Assembly (NCBI RefSeq): GCF_021298855.1
Contig: NZ_JAJTHI010000011.1
Span: 1-61,933, forward strand
DNA from: Gemmatimonas sp.
GTDB taxonomy: Bacteria > Gemmatimonadota > Gemmatimonadetes > Gemmatimonadales > Gemmatimonadaceae
DNA: 61,933 bases
Direction: 5' to 3'
Shown: one piece after another, positions 8,466 to 19,200 of the stretch
Numbering within the stretch: the first letter of the stretch is position 1
How the letters are laid out: every line of letters starts with the position of its first letter
Notes under the pieces: generated by a model
The model's database searches: none
What the model was told of the DNA's origin: nothing
The model's input: only the letters and a program-made list of their open reading frames with translations
Made by a program: the position numbers and the translations under genes

Positions 8466-9787
8466 CGGCAGGCACGGGGATGGGTCCGGCGTCGGGGCTC
8501 TCCTTTGCCGACGCACTGGCGGCGGTGCTGGCCGCGGTGGGCGGGCGCGCCACTCCCACGGAGCGCGTGGGCGTGGCGGACGCGTTGGGCCGCGTGCTGG
8601 CCCAGGACATCACGAGTCGGCTGGCGCTCCCCGCGTGGGACAATGCCGGCATGGACGGCTATGCCGTGCAGCGTGCCGATGTGCTGGGCGCCACGGCTGC
8701 GTCACCGCGTGTCCTGCCGGTGATCGGCACCAGCGTGGCCGGCAGCGATCCCACCGGCCTGCCATGGGTGCAGCAGGGAACGGCCATGCGCATCATGACG
8801 GGCGCCCCGCTGCCGCCCGGCGCCGACGCGGTCGTTCGCCTCGAGGATTCGGACCGGGGTGAAGCCACGGTGTGCATCACGAGTGATCGCGATGTACAGG
8901 GGCGCGGCAATGTCCGCCCACGCGGCGAGGACATTGCGGCCAACGCGGTGCTGTTCGGGCGTGGCACGTCGTTGCGGGCCGCGCATCTGGGCGCCCTCGC
9001 GTCCATAGGCGCGGCAGCGCTCCCGGTGTTTCGGCAGCCGCGGGTCACGATCGTGTCGAGCGGCGATGAGCTGGTGCTGCTCGATCGCTTCGACGAGGTG
9101 CTGGCGGGGCACCGCCTGGTATCGTCGAGCAGCTATGCGCTGCCGGCGCTGCTGCGCGGAGCGGGGGCACAGGTGACCATGGCCCCGCTGGTCTCCGACT
9201 CGCTCGAGGCCCTCACGGCGGCACTCGCCGACGCGCTCGACACCGGATGCGACCTGCTGGTGACCACCGGCGGCGTGTCGGTGGGGGCGCACGATTACAC
9301 GCGGGATGCGCTGGCGGCACTGGGAGGCACCCAACGGTTCTGGCGGGCCCGCATTCGCCCTGGCGGCCCAATTGGCACCGGCATGGTACGCGATGTGCCC
9401 TGGCTGGGGTTGCCGGGCAATCCGGTATCGACGCTGGTGACGGGGGTGCTGTTCGCGTGGCCGCTCATTCGGGCGCTGGGTGGGCACGCCGGTGTCCACC
9501 ACGCACGCATCCCGGTCCGCATGACAGACCGGGCCGATACGCCGGCCGCGCTGCGCTACTTCCTGCGCGTGGCACTCGGCGTTGGCAGCGATGGGCTGCT
9601 GGAGGCTCGGCTCTCGGGCGCGCAGGGATCGAATCTGTTGCGGTCCATGGCGCTCGCCGACGCGCTGCTCGAGGTGCCCGAGGAAATGACCCGCGTGGAG
9701 GCCGGCACCATGATGCACGCCATCCTGCTTCCCGACGCGCCCCCGCTGTTGCCCACGGCCCCGGCCCCGCCGGACACCGCCTCGTGA
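8462..9787 (+). CDS. moeA: Molybdopterin molybdenumtransferase
   Basis: A 441-residue MoeA protein, which inserts molybdate into adenylylated molybdopterin in the last step of molybdenum cofactor synthesis. Typical motifs are PAWDNAGMDGYAV, IMTGAPLPPGADAVV, the MoCF-type segment VTTGGVSVGAHDYT and LPGNPVSTLV. It starts at GTG 8462, overlapping the dacB stop (GTGA). It ends in another GTGA overlap with the methyltransferase gene. No other moa/mob gene is in the window. Confidence 0.95.
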   Translation: MTAGTGMGPASGLSFADALAAVLAAVGGRATPTERVGVADALGRVLAQDITSRLALPAWDNAGMDGYAVQRADVLGATAASPRVLPVIGTSVAGSDPTGLPWVQQGTAMRIMTGAPLPPGADAVVRLEDSDRGEATVCITSDRDVQGRGNVRPRGEDIAANAVLFGRGTSLRAAHLGALASIGAAALPVFRQPRVTIVSSGDELVLLDRFDEVLAGHRLVSSSSYALPALLRGAGAQVTMAPLVSDSLEALTAALADALDTGCDLLVTTGGVSVGAHDYTRDALAALGGTQRFWRARIRPGGPIGTGMVRDVPWLGLPGNPVSTLVTGVLFAWPLIRALGGHAGVHHARIPVRMTDRADTPAALRYFLRVALGVGSDGLLEARLSGAQGSNLLRSMALADALLEVPEEMTRVEAGTMMHAILLPDAPPLLPTAPAPPDTAS

Positions 9788-10500
9788 GCGACGCCGCGCA
9801 TCCCTTGCGCGCCTTGCACGGCGCGGCGCTCGACGCGGCCTTCACGCAGAAGTGGACGACCGACTTCGAGACGGTGCCGGTGGGGTCGGGCGCACAGGCC
9901 CGAACCTTCACCCTGTTCAAGCCGGCCAATGCCGATCACCTGATCAGCGAAGCCGACTACGTCATGGACGAGCGGCTCCCCTACTGGGCCGACCTCTGGC
10001 CATCGGCGCGCGTGCTGGCCGGCGCCCTGCTGTCCATGCGTGGCGAGGGGCGCACCCTGCTGGAACTGGGGTGCGGTCTTGGGCTCGACACCACGGCCGC
10101 CATGGCCGCCGGCTTCTCGGTCACCGCCACCGACTATTACGAGGACGCCATTCACATGGCGCGTGGCAATGCGGCGCGCAATCTCGGCCGGGAGCCGCAG
10201 GCGCGGCTGGTGAACTGGCGTGCCTGGCCCGACGACCTCGGCACGTTCGACGTGGTCATCGCGGCCGACGTGCTGTACGAGAAGGAGTACGCCTCGCTGG
10301 TGGGCGCGTGTGTGGCGCGCGCCCTCGCGCCGCAGGGCGAGGCGATCATCGCCGACCCCGGTCGGCTCGCTCTGCCCGCGTTTCTGGAGCACCTGCCGAC
10401 GGTGGGGCTCGAACTGGTGCACCGGTCGCACACGCCCTACGAGAACGGGGCCGTGAAACAGGTGGTGCAACTGCTGCATCTGCGGCACATGGCGCGCTGA
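9784..10500 (+). CDS. Class I SAM-dependent methyltransferase (Methyltransf_16-like)
   Basis: A 238-residue Rossmann methyltransferase. The SAM-binding glycine motif is LLELGCGLGLDTTAA, followed by the acidic strand end TATDYYEDAI and the post-motif FDVVIAADVLYEKEY. The upstream signature LPYWADLWPSARVLA is typical of the family that includes predicted nicotinamide- and lysine-methyltransferase-like proteins (METTL-type). Its substrate cannot be told. The GTG start overlaps the moeA stop by four bases, making it the last gene of the six-gene run. Confidence 0.85.
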   Translation: MSDAAHPLRALHGAALDAAFTQKWTTDFETVPVGSGAQARTFTLFKPANADHLISEADYVMDERLPYWADLWPSARVLAGALLSMRGEGRTLLELGCGLGLDTTAAMAAGFSVTATDYYEDAIHMARGNAARNLGREPQARLVNWRAWPDDLGTFDVVIAADVLYEKEYASLVGACVARALAPQGEAIIADPGRLALPAFLEHLPTVGLELVHRSHTPYENGAVKQVVQLLHLRHMAR

Positions 10501-10674
10501 CGGGCCCGGCGCCGGCCCCCCAGCCGTCGTCTACCGTCTCTCCCACCATGGCGCCTTGGGGCACCCCTGCGACAGTCCGTGTGGCGCCCCCCCCACGGTT
10601 TGCCCTGCCATGACGGCATTCCCGAGGCACATGACCGGGCGCTCCGTTGGCATCATCCTTCCGTACGGGAGGGC

Positions 10675-10920
10675 ATGCGCCCAGACCGAATCTCGCCCTT
10701 CCGCGGCCCGCTCATCGTGGTCATGACCTTCCTGTGCGCGCTGCTCGCGCTGTACCCGGGCGCGGCACGGCGCGGGCGGCCGGCACCGACCGCAGCCCGC
10801 GCCGTGCCCCCGAACGACGGTGCCGTCGACCTGTCGTTCAAGCGCCCGCCACGCGACACACCCTCCCGCCCCTCCGGGACGGTCGCCAGGGCCACGACCA
10901 AGGAGCCGCCGGGGCGCTGA
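10675..10920 (+). CDS. Small hypothetical single-pass membrane protein
   Basis: An 81-residue frame starting at an ATG with GGGAGGG just upstream. It has one hydrophobic helix (about residues 12-25, LIVVMTFLCALLALY) and a basic, Pro/Thr/Arg-rich tail. It faces the convergent etfD gene, whose stop lies 10 bases away. No family recognised; the ribosome-binding site and membrane helix are the only support. Confidence 0.4.
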   Translation: MRPDRISPFRGPLIVVMTFLCALLALYPGAARRGRPAPTAARAVPPNDGAVDLSFKRPPRDTPSRPSGTVARATTKEPPGR

Positions 10921-10929
10921 GGCCGGCGG

Positions 10930-12969
10930 TCAGCGCAACCGCGCGGCCACCACTTCGGAGATGTCCAGCACCGGCACCTCGCTGCCGGCCCCGGTCACGC
11001 CGTCGGTGATCATCGTCATGCAGAACGGGCACGCCACGGCAATCTGATCGGCGCCGGTGGCCAGCAGCTCTTCGCTGCGCTCGACGTTCACGCGCTTGCC
11101 CACGTTCTCCTCCATCCACATGCGCCCGCCGCCGGCGCCGCAGCACAGGCCGCGACTCTTCGTGCGCGCGGGCTCCACCAGCTCCATGATGGGGAGCGCC
11201 TTCTTGAGCGTGTTGCGCGGCGCATCGTACACCTCGTTGTAGCGCCCCAGATAGCAGGAATCGTGGTACGCCACCTTGAGCCGCTGCCCGTGCTCGGTGT
11301 CGAGCGGCACGCGCCCCTCGTTGAGCAGCCGCTCGATGTACTCGGTGTGGTGAATGACCTCGTAATGCCCGCCCAGATCGGGGAACTCCTTCCCCATCTG
11401 ATGGAAGCAGTGCGGACAGAAGGTCACCACCGTCTTGATCTCGTAGCCATTGAGCGTTTCGATCACGCCCTTGGCCATCATCTGGTAGAGGTATTCGTTG
11501 CCCATGCGACGCGCCGGGTCGCCGTGGCAGGTTTCTTCCTGGCCGAGGATGGCGAACTTCACGTTGGCCGCCTGCAGAATGCGCGCGAACGCCACCGTGA
11601 TCTTCTTGCTGCGATCGTCGAACGAGCCGGCGCAGCCCACCCAGAAGAGCAGATCGGGCTTCTCGCCGCTGGCCGCCATTTCGGCCATGGTGGGGATGTT
11701 CATTCCCTCGGCCCACTGCTCCCGATCGGCCGCGCTGAAGGCCCACGGGCTGCCGTTGCGCTCGAGGCTCGTGAGCGCGGGCTGCAGTTCGTCGGGGAAG
11801 CGCGACTCCATGAGCATGAGATCACGGCGCAGCTCGTTGATGATATCGAGCTGATCGATGCTCACCGGGCACTCCTGCACGCAGGCGCGGCAGCTGGTGC
11901 AGGCCCACAGCTCTTCCTCGGTGATCCAGCTGTCGAGCAGCTTCTTGTCCAGCACCGCCTGCTGTTCGGCGGTGGCGGTACCACCGCCGGCGGCCACGGC
12001 GTCGAGCACGGTGGCCTTCTCGGTGAGGCGCGCCCGCGTCTTGACCACGATCATGCGCGGCGACAGCACCTTGCCCGTGATGTTGGCCGGGCAGGCGGCA
12101 GTGCAGCGCCCGCACTCGGTGCACGAGTACCCATCGAGCAGGGCCTTCCAGCTCAGGTGCTCCACATCGCTCGCCCCGAACTGCTCGGCGTCCTCCGCCT
12201 CGAGGTCCATGGGCCGCATGGCCCCCACGCGTCCCGGCCCGTCGGTGTTGGAGAACCACACGTTGATGAGCGACGTGAGGACGTGCAGGTGCTTGGACTT
12301 GGGGAGATGATTGAGGAACCAGAGAATGCCGAGGGCGTGCAGCCACCAGGAGACCCGCGCCATGGTGTGCGCCGTCTCCACGCTCATCATGCCGGCGAAG
12401 AGCGGCAGGAAGCCGCGGGTGACGATGTGCCCCGATTGCGAGGCGCCGGGCTGCATCTGCTCCCCGATGTACAGCAGCAGCAGTGTGATCATGAGCCCGG
12501 CAATGACGCTCAGGATGAGCACGGCCTCGCCGCTGTGTACCGCATCGACCGTGAACCGGCGCGGGCGAATGACGAGGCGTCGGTACAACAGGTAGAACAC
12601 GGGGAACAGCACGAACACCGCGAACAGCTCCTGCGACGCCACGAAGGCCGTGTAGAGCACGTCGGGGAGGAGCACGTTCCAGGTGAAGGGCGTGTAGAGC
12701 CCCTGGATCATGATCTCGATGGTGCCCAGCCCCAGCACGCAGAACCCCCAGAACACCAGGGCGTGCATCATGCCGCCCAGGGGGTCGCGCAGGATCTTGG
12801 TCTGCGCGAGGCCGATGAGCAGGAAGTTCTTCGTGCGGATATCCGGGTGATCGGTGCGATCCTCGGGCTTGGCCAGCTTGAGCCATCGAACGAGCCGCTG
12901 GGCCTGCTGGCTGAACATCCAGAGGGCGCCGGCGAGGATCACCGCGAAGACGTAGTTCTGCAGGGTCAT
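10930..12969 (-). CDS. etfD: EtfD-type membrane Fe-S oxidoreductase
   Basis: A 679-residue fusion of a heme-type membrane domain and a heterodisulfide-reductase-like domain. Residues about 1-240 hold about six membrane helices like a nitrate-reductase gamma subunit. Two ferredoxin-type clusters follow ([12 protein letters not shown] and [12 protein letters not shown]). Then come two CCG-type cysteine domains (WVGCAGSF with CPHCF, and [11 protein letters not shown] with ACPFC). Such proteins pass electrons from electron-transfer flavoprotein to membrane quinone. The gene follows etfB-etfA on the same strand, which supports the EtfD assignment. A hairpin and its own promoter-like motif separate it from etfA. 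Confidence 0.9.
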   Translation of the reverse strand: MTLQNYVFAVILAGALWMFSQQAQRLVRWLKLAKPEDRTDHPDIRTKNFLLIGLAQTKILRDPLGGMMHALVFWGFCVLGLGTIEIMIQGLYTPFTWNVLLPDVLYTAFVASQELFAVFVLFPVFYLLYRRLVIRPRRFTVDAVHSGEAVLILSVIAGLMITLLLLYIGEQMQPGASQSGHIVTRGFLPLFAGMMSVETAHTMARVSWWLHALGILWFLNHLPKSKHLHVLTSLINVWFSNTDGPGRVGAMRPMDLEAEDAEQFGASDVEHLSWKALLDGYSCTECGRCTAACPANITGKVLSPRMIVVKTRARLTEKATVLDAVAAGGGTATAEQQAVLDKKLLDSWITEEELWACTSCRACVQECPVSIDQLDIINELRRDLMLMESRFPDELQPALTSLERNGSPWAFSAADREQWAEGMNIPTMAEMAASGEKPDLLFWVGCAGSFDDRSKKITVAFARILQAANVKFAILGQEETCHGDPARRMGNEYLYQMMAKGVIETLNGYEIKTVVTFCPHCFHQMGKEFPDLGGHYEVIHHTEYIERLLNEGRVPLDTEHGQRLKVAYHDSCYLGRYNEVYDAPRNTLKKALPIMELVEPARTKSRGLCCGAGGGRMWMEENVGKRVNVERSEELLATGADQIAVACPFCMTMITDGVTGAGSEVPVLDISEVVAARLR

Positions 12970-12975
12970 GGCGCG

Positions 12976-13004
12976 AAGCTAGGCCGTGGAATGGGCCGCG
13001 ACAA
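12976..13004 (-). promoter_or_regulatory. Promoter-like TTGTCG-N17-TAGCTT before etfD
   Basis: On the minus strand a -35-like TTGTCG (13004-12999) and a -10-like TAGCTT (12981-12976) are 17 bases apart. Only six bases separate the -10 from the etfD ATG at 12969, so a transcript starting here would be leaderless or nearly so. The same -10 form occurs before etfB; the TAGGTT variant occurs before susC and atpZ. Confidence 0.5.
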
Positions 13005-13048
13005 GCGCGGCGGGGAGGCACGGAAGGGAGGAGGCACGGGGAACGCAG

Positions 13049-13081
13049 CGGGCCCCACCGCCTTGATGGCGATGGGGCCCG
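13049..13081 (-). terminator. Strong hairpin after etfA
   Basis: Nine base pairs (CGGGCCCCA / TGGGGCCCG), one mismatch, four further pairs and a five-base loop. It lies 31 bases past the etfA stop and before the etfD promoter-like site. No long T tract follows on the minus strand, so it may be an attenuating or 3'-protecting structure rather than an intrinsic terminator. Confidence 0.45.
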
Positions 13082-13111
13082 TCCTGTCCGACTGCGCGTG
13101 CCAAGGGGACG

Positions 13112-14101
13112 TCAGCCCTGCGCGCGCGCCGCCTTGACCGCCGCAGTGAGGGCCGGCATGACCTCGAACACGTCCCCCACGATGCCGTAATCGGCAATCT
13201 TGAAGATCGGGGCGTCCTTGTCCTTGTTGATCGCCACGATGGTCTTGGAGGTGCGCATGCCGGCCAGATGCTGGATGGCCCCCGAGATGCCCACGGCGAT
13301 GTAGAGGTTCGGACTCACGTTCCGGCCCGTCTGCCCGATCTGATCGGAGTGCGGCCGCCAGCCCTCGTCGGTCACCGCGCGCGTGGCCCCGACCGCCGCG
13401 TTGCCGAAGGCGTCGGCCAGCTCGTCGCACAGCGTGAAGTTTTCCGGCGCCTTGAGCCCGCGACCGCCGGCCACGATGACCGGCGCGTCGTTGAGGTCGA
13501 TCTTGCCGGTGTTGCCCTGCTTGAGCTCGACCACCTTCACCCGTGAGGCCGACGGATCGGTGGCGCTCGTAATGGCTTCGGTGGCCAGCGGCTTCGCATT
13601 CGCCACCGGCTGGAAGGCGGCGGGACGCACCGACAGCACCGCCGGCGAGCCGGTGAGCGTGAGCGTGGCGATGGTCTTGCCGTTCATGTTGAAGTGCTGC
13701 CCCACCACGTTCCCGCCTTCCACCGTGAAGCCGGTGAGGTCGGGGGCGAGGCCGCTACCCAGCTTGGCGGCCACGCGCGGCGACAGGTCACGCCCCTGCG
13801 CGGTGGCGCTGAACACCGCGAAACCGTACGTGCCACCCGACAGCCGCTGCGCCAACGTGGCCGCCAGCGCCTCGGGGTTGTACTGCGCGAAGCCGGCATG
13901 TTCGAGCACGAGCACACTGTCAGCGCCGTGCTCAGCGAGCGCACCGGCCTTGCCACCAATGCCGGCCTCGCCGGCCAGCACCGCGTGCACGCTGCCGCCG
14001 CCGGACAGATCGGCGAGCTGACGCCCGGCCGTCACGGCCTCCAGCGCCACCTTGCGCAGGTCGCCCGCACGGACTTCGGCAAAAACAAGAACGTTGGCCA
14101 T
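13112..14101 (-). CDS. etfA: Electron transfer flavoprotein alpha subunit
   Basis: A 329-residue FAD-carrying subunit of electron transfer flavoprotein. It opens with [20 protein letters not shown], and the C-terminal FAD-binding domain is clear ([58 protein letters not shown]). EtfAB accepts electrons from acyl-CoA dehydrogenases and similar enzymes. A glutaryl-CoA-dehydrogenase-like gene at 20.7-21.9 kb is a possible donor. It starts two bases after the etfB stop. Confidence 0.96.
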   Translation of the reverse strand: MANVLVFAEVRAGDLRKVALEAVTAGRQLADLSGGGSVHAVLAGEAGIGGKAGALAEHGADSVLVLEHAGFAQYNPEALAATLAQRLSGGTYGFAVFSATAQGRDLSPRVAAKLGSGLAPDLTGFTVEGGNVVGQHFNMNGKTIATLTLTGSPAVLSVRPAAFQPVANAKPLATEAITSATDPSASRVKVVELKQGNTGKIDLNDAPVIVAGGRGLKAPENFTLCDELADAFGNAAVGATRAVTDEGWRPHSDQIGQTGRNVSPNLYIAVGISGAIQHLAGMRTSKTIVAINKDKDAPIFKIADYGIVGDVFEVMPALTAAVKAARAQG

Positions 14102-14103
14102 GG

Positions 14104-14859
14104 TCAGAGCACCTTCGCTTCAGTCTGGAGGAGACGGACGAGTTCGGGCACCGCCGCCGCGCTGTCGCCGAGAATACGGCCAGCGGCGCGCTCGGGCGGG
14201 AGCACCATCTTCGTGACCGACACCTTGATGTCACCCAACTGCGCCGGCTTCACATCGAGCGGCTTCTTCTTGGCCGCCATGATGCCCTTGAGGCTGGGCA
14301 GGCGCTCCTTGTTGAGCCCGTCGTCGATGGTGAGCAGCGCCGGGAGCGGGAACTCCACCACCTCGCTGGCGCCTTCGAGCTGACGCTCGGCGCGGCCGGT
14401 GCCGCCGCTGATCTCCAGCTTGCACACGTTGGTCACGCAGGGCAGGTCGAGCAGCTCGGCCACCATGGGCCCCGTCATCTGGTTCATGGAGTCGATGGCA
14501 ATGCGCCCGAAGAGCACCAGATCGTAGCCACCCTCCCTGAGCTCGGCCGCCAGCGCGCGCGCCACGGCCAGGCCGTCGGCCGGCACCGCCGCCGCCTGCA
14601 ACAGCACGCCGCGGTCGGCCCCCATGGCCAGCGCCTTGCGGATCTGCTCCTGCGCCGCATCGGGGCCGAGGCAGATGGCGACCACTTCGCCGGTGTTGTT
14701 GTTCTTCTCCTTGAGCTGCAACCCCGCCTCGATGGCCCAGAGGTCGAAGTCGTTCACGTCGTACTTGAGCCCCGCCTCGTCCACTCGCGTGCCGTCGGCC
14801 GCGATCGCGAACTTGGTTTCCATCACGGGGACGCGCTTGATGCACACGGCGATCTTCAC
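14104..14859 (-). CDS. etfB: Electron transfer flavoprotein beta subunit
   Basis: A 251-residue AMP-binding subunit of electron transfer flavoprotein. The N-terminus is MKIAVCIKRVPVMETKF, followed by VNDFDLWAIEAGLQL, the recognition-loop region and GRIAIDSMNQMTGPMVAELL. Length is normal. It is the first gene of etfB-etfA-etfD, with a TTG-N18-TAGCTT promoter-like element 51-81 bases upstream. Confidence 0.96.
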   Translation of the reverse strand: MKIAVCIKRVPVMETKFAIAADGTRVDEAGLKYDVNDFDLWAIEAGLQLKEKNNNTGEVVAICLGPDAAQEQIRKALAMGADRGVLLQAAAVPADGLAVARALAAELREGGYDLVLFGRIAIDSMNQMTGPMVAELLDLPCVTNVCKLEISGGTGRAERQLEGASEVVEFPLPALLTIDDGLNKERLPSLKGIMAAKKKPLDVKPAQLGDIKVSVTKMVLPPERAAGRILGDSAAAVPELVRLLQTEAKVL

Positions 14860-14910
14860 CGCGGTCGCTCCGTTCGAATGTCAGGTAGGATTGGGAGACT
14901 ACGTGTCCGC

Positions 14911-14940
14911 AAGCTAAGGGACGGGGACAGAGGGGGGCAA
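14911..14940 (-). promoter_or_regulatory. Promoter-like TTGCCC-N18-TAGCTT before etfB
   Basis: On the minus strand, TTGCCC (14940-14935) is followed after 18 bases by TAGCTT (14916-14911). The expected start lies about 45 bases before the etfB ATG at 14859. The arrangement matches those before etfD, susC and atpZ. Confidence 0.45.
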
Positions 14941-14956
14941 TGCGCCGCGACCGTCC

Positions 14957-14980
14957 GAAAACAGCGCGGGTCGGACCCGC
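14957..14980 (-). terminator. Hairpin with T tract after susD
   Basis: On the minus strand GCGGGT-CCG-ACCCGC (14980-14966) is followed by GCTGTTTTC. The stem is short but all but one pair is G-C, and the run of T makes an intrinsic terminator for the susC-susD transcript plausible. It lies about 75 bases past the susD stop. Confidence 0.45.
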
Positions 14981-15053
14981 CCGCAGGCACGTCCGACCCG
15001 TCCGTCCCACGGGGCACCGGTACGGCGACCGGTTCCCGTTTACTCTGCCCGGC

Positions 15054-16292
15054 TCAGCGCCCGAAGTTCGGATTGGCCAGCTTTTCGGCGTCCGGCAACG
15101 GCCAGCAGCGCTGGTCGCCGTACACGCCGCCCTTGGCGTACAGCGCCCCGGCCGCCGGCACCTGCGGCAGGTTGAAGCGCTTCACGTCGAACCAGCGGTT
15201 CCCCTGCAGGAACAGCTCGCGCCGGCGCTCTTCCGCCACCGCGGCATCCACGTTGGCCGATTCCTGAGCGGTGAGCGGCGGCAGCGCCACGCCCGTACGG
15301 GCCCGCAGCGTGTTGAGAATGGCCACCCCGGCGGCCCCGCCCCGCGCTTCGGCCAGGATGAGCTGCGCCTCGAGACCCGTGGCAATCGGGTACGTGGCCA
15401 CCAGGCTGCTGTACTTGTTCTGGTTCCAGAGCCGATTGATCTGGTCCGGCGCCGTACGGTTGAGGTCCGTGACCGACACGCGGGGATCGTTCAGCGTGCG
15501 ATAGGCCGGCGCCACGCTGGTGGCGTTGGACTGGTTCACCTGCTGGAAGATGCGATTGTTGCGGCGGCCAATGGTGGCGTCGGCGGTGGCGTTGTACACG
15601 AAGCCCACCGGTACCCGGGCGGCATCGTCGGCCGCGCCGGGCTTCGCCCCCTTGTTGATGCGCGCGCGCGCCCGGCCCACGTAGGCCAGGTTGAGCACGT
15701 TGGCATCGCCGGCGGTGGTAGCGGCGGCAATGGCCCGCGTGAAACGCACCTCCGCCGAATCGAACAGCTGCGTGGGCGTGAGCGCACTGCCCAGACCAAT
15801 GACGCCCTCACAGAAGCCTTCGCCGAGCAGCAGCAGGCTGAAGCCCGCCATGGCCGAGTTCAGGGCAATGAGCCGCTGCCGGTTGGGCACCTGCGCATCG
15901 GTCCACTCGGAGAGCCGCTGCACCGCCTGGTCGTTGGTGTACCGGGCCGTATTGATGGGCGTGTACACGCCAATGCCCTCGCAGCCGCTCGTGGAGTAGA
16001 GCGCATCCACGGCCTCCACGTTGCGGCGGTCGTAGTTCCAGCGCGCCGCCGTTTGCGTGGCGTCCACGAGCTCACCGGCGGCCAGGCCGCTGGCCACCAC
16101 GTAGCCGCCCAGGGCGCATTCGTAGTCGGCCACGGCGCTGGCCGAAATGAGTGCCGCGTTGGCCGGCACCAGAAATGCTTCTTCGGCCAGACGGCTGGGG
16201 GTCTGTACCGTGAGCAGGCGATCGAAATTGCCGCAGGCGGCGGTGAGGCCGAGCGACGCGACCGCCGTCAGGACCTTCATCGTGTTTCGCAT
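15054..16292 (-). CDS. SusD/RagB-type outer-membrane lipoprotein
   Basis: A 412-residue protein with a lipoprotein signal (VLTAVASLGLTAACGNFDRL, Cys about residue 20). Its helical, TPR-rich layout and C-terminal EERRRELFLQGNRWFDVKR fit the SusD family, which sits on top of a SusC channel and binds the substrate. The start at 16292 is chosen because it puts the signal peptide at the N-terminus. It follows susC after five bases, so the two are one unit. The ligand cannot be inferred: no glycan hydrolase or protease lies directly beside the pair. Confidence 0.88.
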   Translation of the reverse strand: MRNTMKVLTAVASLGLTAACGNFDRLLTVQTPSRLAEEAFLVPANAALISASAVADYECALGGYVVASGLAAGELVDATQTAARWNYDRRNVEAVDALYSTSGCEGIGVYTPINTARYTNDQAVQRLSEWTDAQVPNRQRLIALNSAMAGFSLLLLGEGFCEGVIGLGSALTPTQLFDSAEVRFTRAIAAATTAGDANVLNLAYVGRARARINKGAKPGAADDAARVPVGFVYNATADATIGRRNNRIFQQVNQSNATSVAPAYRTLNDPRVSVTDLNRTAPDQINRLWNQNKYSSLVATYPIATGLEAQLILAEARGGAAGVAILNTLRARTGVALPPLTAQESANVDAAVAEERRRELFLQGNRWFDVKRFNLPQVPAAGALYAKGGVYGDQRCWPLPDAEKLANPNFGR

Positions 16293-16297
16293 GATGG

Positions 16298-19200
16298 TCA
16301 GAAGTTGAAGTTGACGGTGGTCACGAACTGACGAAGCTGCGGCAGCACGTTCTGCTCCCACTGACCGAAGGCACCACCGCGGGTGCCGCCGTTGAACGAC
16401 GCCTCGGGCTCGATGCCCGGGAAGTTCGTCCAGAGCCCCAGGTTGCGGCCGGCCACGGTGATGGACGCGCGCGTGGCGCCCACACGACGTGCGAAGTTGC
16501 CGGGCAGGGTGTACGTGGCCGAGAGCTCGCGGAAACGCGCGAAGCTGGCGTCGTGAATGAGGTGATGCGTGAACGCGGTACCCGCCTGCACGGCGGCCAG
16601 CTGCGCCCGATCGGTGACCTCGTCGGGGTAGTACAGCTCACGGCAGAGCACGAACGCGCCGCAGCGCACGCGGTAGTTGCCGTCGAGCTTCTTGTAGCCA
16701 CCGCGCCAGTCGACGAAGGCGTTCACGCGGAGGTGCTTGAACATCGTGAGACCGGCCGAGAACGAGCCTTCCTGCATGGGCACCGAGTTGCCGAGGAAGA
16801 CGCGCGGCGCCTGCGCGCAGGCCACGGTGCCGCCCGCCCCGTTGTCGCAGAGCACGTTCGTGGCGCGGCGGGTGGTGGCGTCGTAGTCGGCGCTCACGAT
16901 GCGGCGGTCCCACCAGGCACCCGGCGCATAGCCCACGCGGTGCCCGATGTTGCTGGACAAGGACACGAACTGGGTGGACCCACCCAGTGACGCGATGTTG
17001 TAGGCGGTCGTGGAACCGCTCAGCGTGAGATCGAGCGACAGGTTGTCGCGGCGCAGCGGCGTGCCGCGCACCACCCACTCGAGCCCCTGCCGATCCACCT
17101 GGCCGGCGTTGAACAGCTGGAAGCCGGGGAAGCCGTTCGACGGCGGGGCCTGGCGCGACAGAATGGCGTCACGGGTGGAGCCGCCGAAGTACGTGACCTC
17201 CATGCCCACCCGGTCATTCCACAGCCCCGCGTCGAAGCCCAGTTCGAGCTCGGTGCTGCGCTCCGGGCCCAGGTCGGCGTTACCGGCCGAGGAGGGGGTA
17301 AGAAAGCCGCCGGCCGCCGTGTACGTGCGAATGGCGTCGAAGGCGCCCGGCTGGAGCCCCGAGGCACCGTACGCAGCGCGCAGGCGCAGCTGGTTCATGA
17401 ACGCCGGAATGGGGAGCGACGGCTCCTCGCTCACCACCCAGGAGGCGCTGAGCTTGGGATACGTGACAGCATCGAAGTTGGTGCCGAAGGCCGAGTTATC
17501 GTCGGTCCGCACCGCCGCCGTGACGAAGAGGCGATCGTTCCAGACGAACTGCTGCTGGATGAACGCGCCCACGGTGTTGTTCTGCGTAAGCTCGTCGCCG
17601 CCCACGTTGCGAATGCTCGCCGACGAGATGGAGGTGAGCCCCACGGCGGGGAACGTCGCCCCGCTGATGGCACGGAAGCGCGTCTGGCGCAGATAGATCT
17701 GCCCACCAACCGACGTCACGCTCTTGAGCGCCGACGACGGCTGGAATTCGGCGTTGGCGACGTAGTCGTACGACGTGAGCGTCACGTCGCGCGTGCTGGC
17801 CGAGATGGCGCCGGCGGTCGGCAGCCCCGACCCGGCGAACGCCGCATACGTGGCGGCGATGAGGTCGTTGCGCGGCGTCCGGTCCTCGTTGTTCTCGGCC
17901 AGCCGGTCGAGCCCCACGATGAGCCGGTGGTTGAGCCACTTGGCCGGGCGGTTGGTGAACTGGAAGCTGCCGGTGAAGCGGTCGGCGTCCTGGAAGACGT
18001 CGTACGCCTCGTAGTAGGCGTTGGGCGGCCCCGAGCGGAAGCCCAGCTGCGGATTGCCCGGGGTGCGGGAGTTCACCCCCACACCGCCATACAAGAACGA
18101 GGGAGACGAGAAGAGCGTGCCCCAGACGGCCCCGCCGCCACCCGACTCGAACGGCAGGTACGTGCGCCCCGTGGTGTAGCCGAGGCTCGTCTGCACGTCG
18201 ACGCTGGGCGACGGGTTGGCCTGCAAGTTGACGCGCAGATTGGTGCGACGGAGACGATTGACGCGTTCGGCGCCCTGGTTCTCCTCGTACCCGCCGCCCA
18301 CGTAGTAGCGCACGGCGTTGGTGCCACCGGACACCGACATCTGGATGTCCTGCAGCTGCCCGCTGGTGAACACATCGTTGCCGAAGCGCGCGTTGAGCGA
18401 GTCGTTGAGCTGGCGCGTGGAGATGCTCACCGTATCGAGCGCCGTGGCGCTGCCGGCGCGCGGCACGGTGCCGTAATTGTCGTCGAAACGATTGAGCCAG
18501 TTGGGCACCCAGCTGGAACCGCCGCGGGCGGTCAGGTTCCATACCGGGCGGCCGGCGGCACCCTTCTTGGTGATGATCTGGATGACGCCGTTGGAGGCTT
18601 CGGTGCCGTAGAGCGTGGCCGCGGCCGGGCCCTTGATGACTTCGATGCTTTCGATGTCATCGGGGTTGAAGTCGTTCCAGCGCGAGATCGAAGCCGAGCC
18701 GAACCCCTGATTGCTCGGCCCGGAGGCCTGCGTGTTGTCGACGCGCACGCCGTCGACGTAGATGAGCGGATCGTTGGCGAGCGACAGCGAGGACGCGCCG
18801 CGCACGCGGATGCGCGACCCCGTGCCGACCTGGCCGGAGCTGGCGACGATACTCACGCCGCTCGCACGACCATTGAGAAGTTCCTGGAACGAGTTGACCG
18901 GCTGAGTGGCCACGATTTCGGCCGCATTCACGGTGCTGACGGCGTTGCCGATGGCGCGCTTCTCGGCCACACCGGCCGTTCCGGTCACGACCACCGACGT
19001 GAGCTCCATGGCGCGCTCGGAGAGGGCAATGCGCACATTGGCGTCGCCAATGGTGGCCCCCACGGTGCGCGGCTGGAAACCGATGCGCCGCACGGTAATC
19101 TGGACCTGTCCGGTGCCGGTGAGCCCGGCCAACCGGAAGCGGCCGGCGTTGTCGGAGGTGGTGCCCACGTTGCGCCCTTCGACCGCGATCTGGGCGTCGC

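Noticed and set aside
11263-13137. 624-codon plus-strand frame opposite etfD
   Set aside because: It is antisense to a gene with clear Fe-S motifs and has a His/Arg/Glu-rich translation typical of shadow frames.
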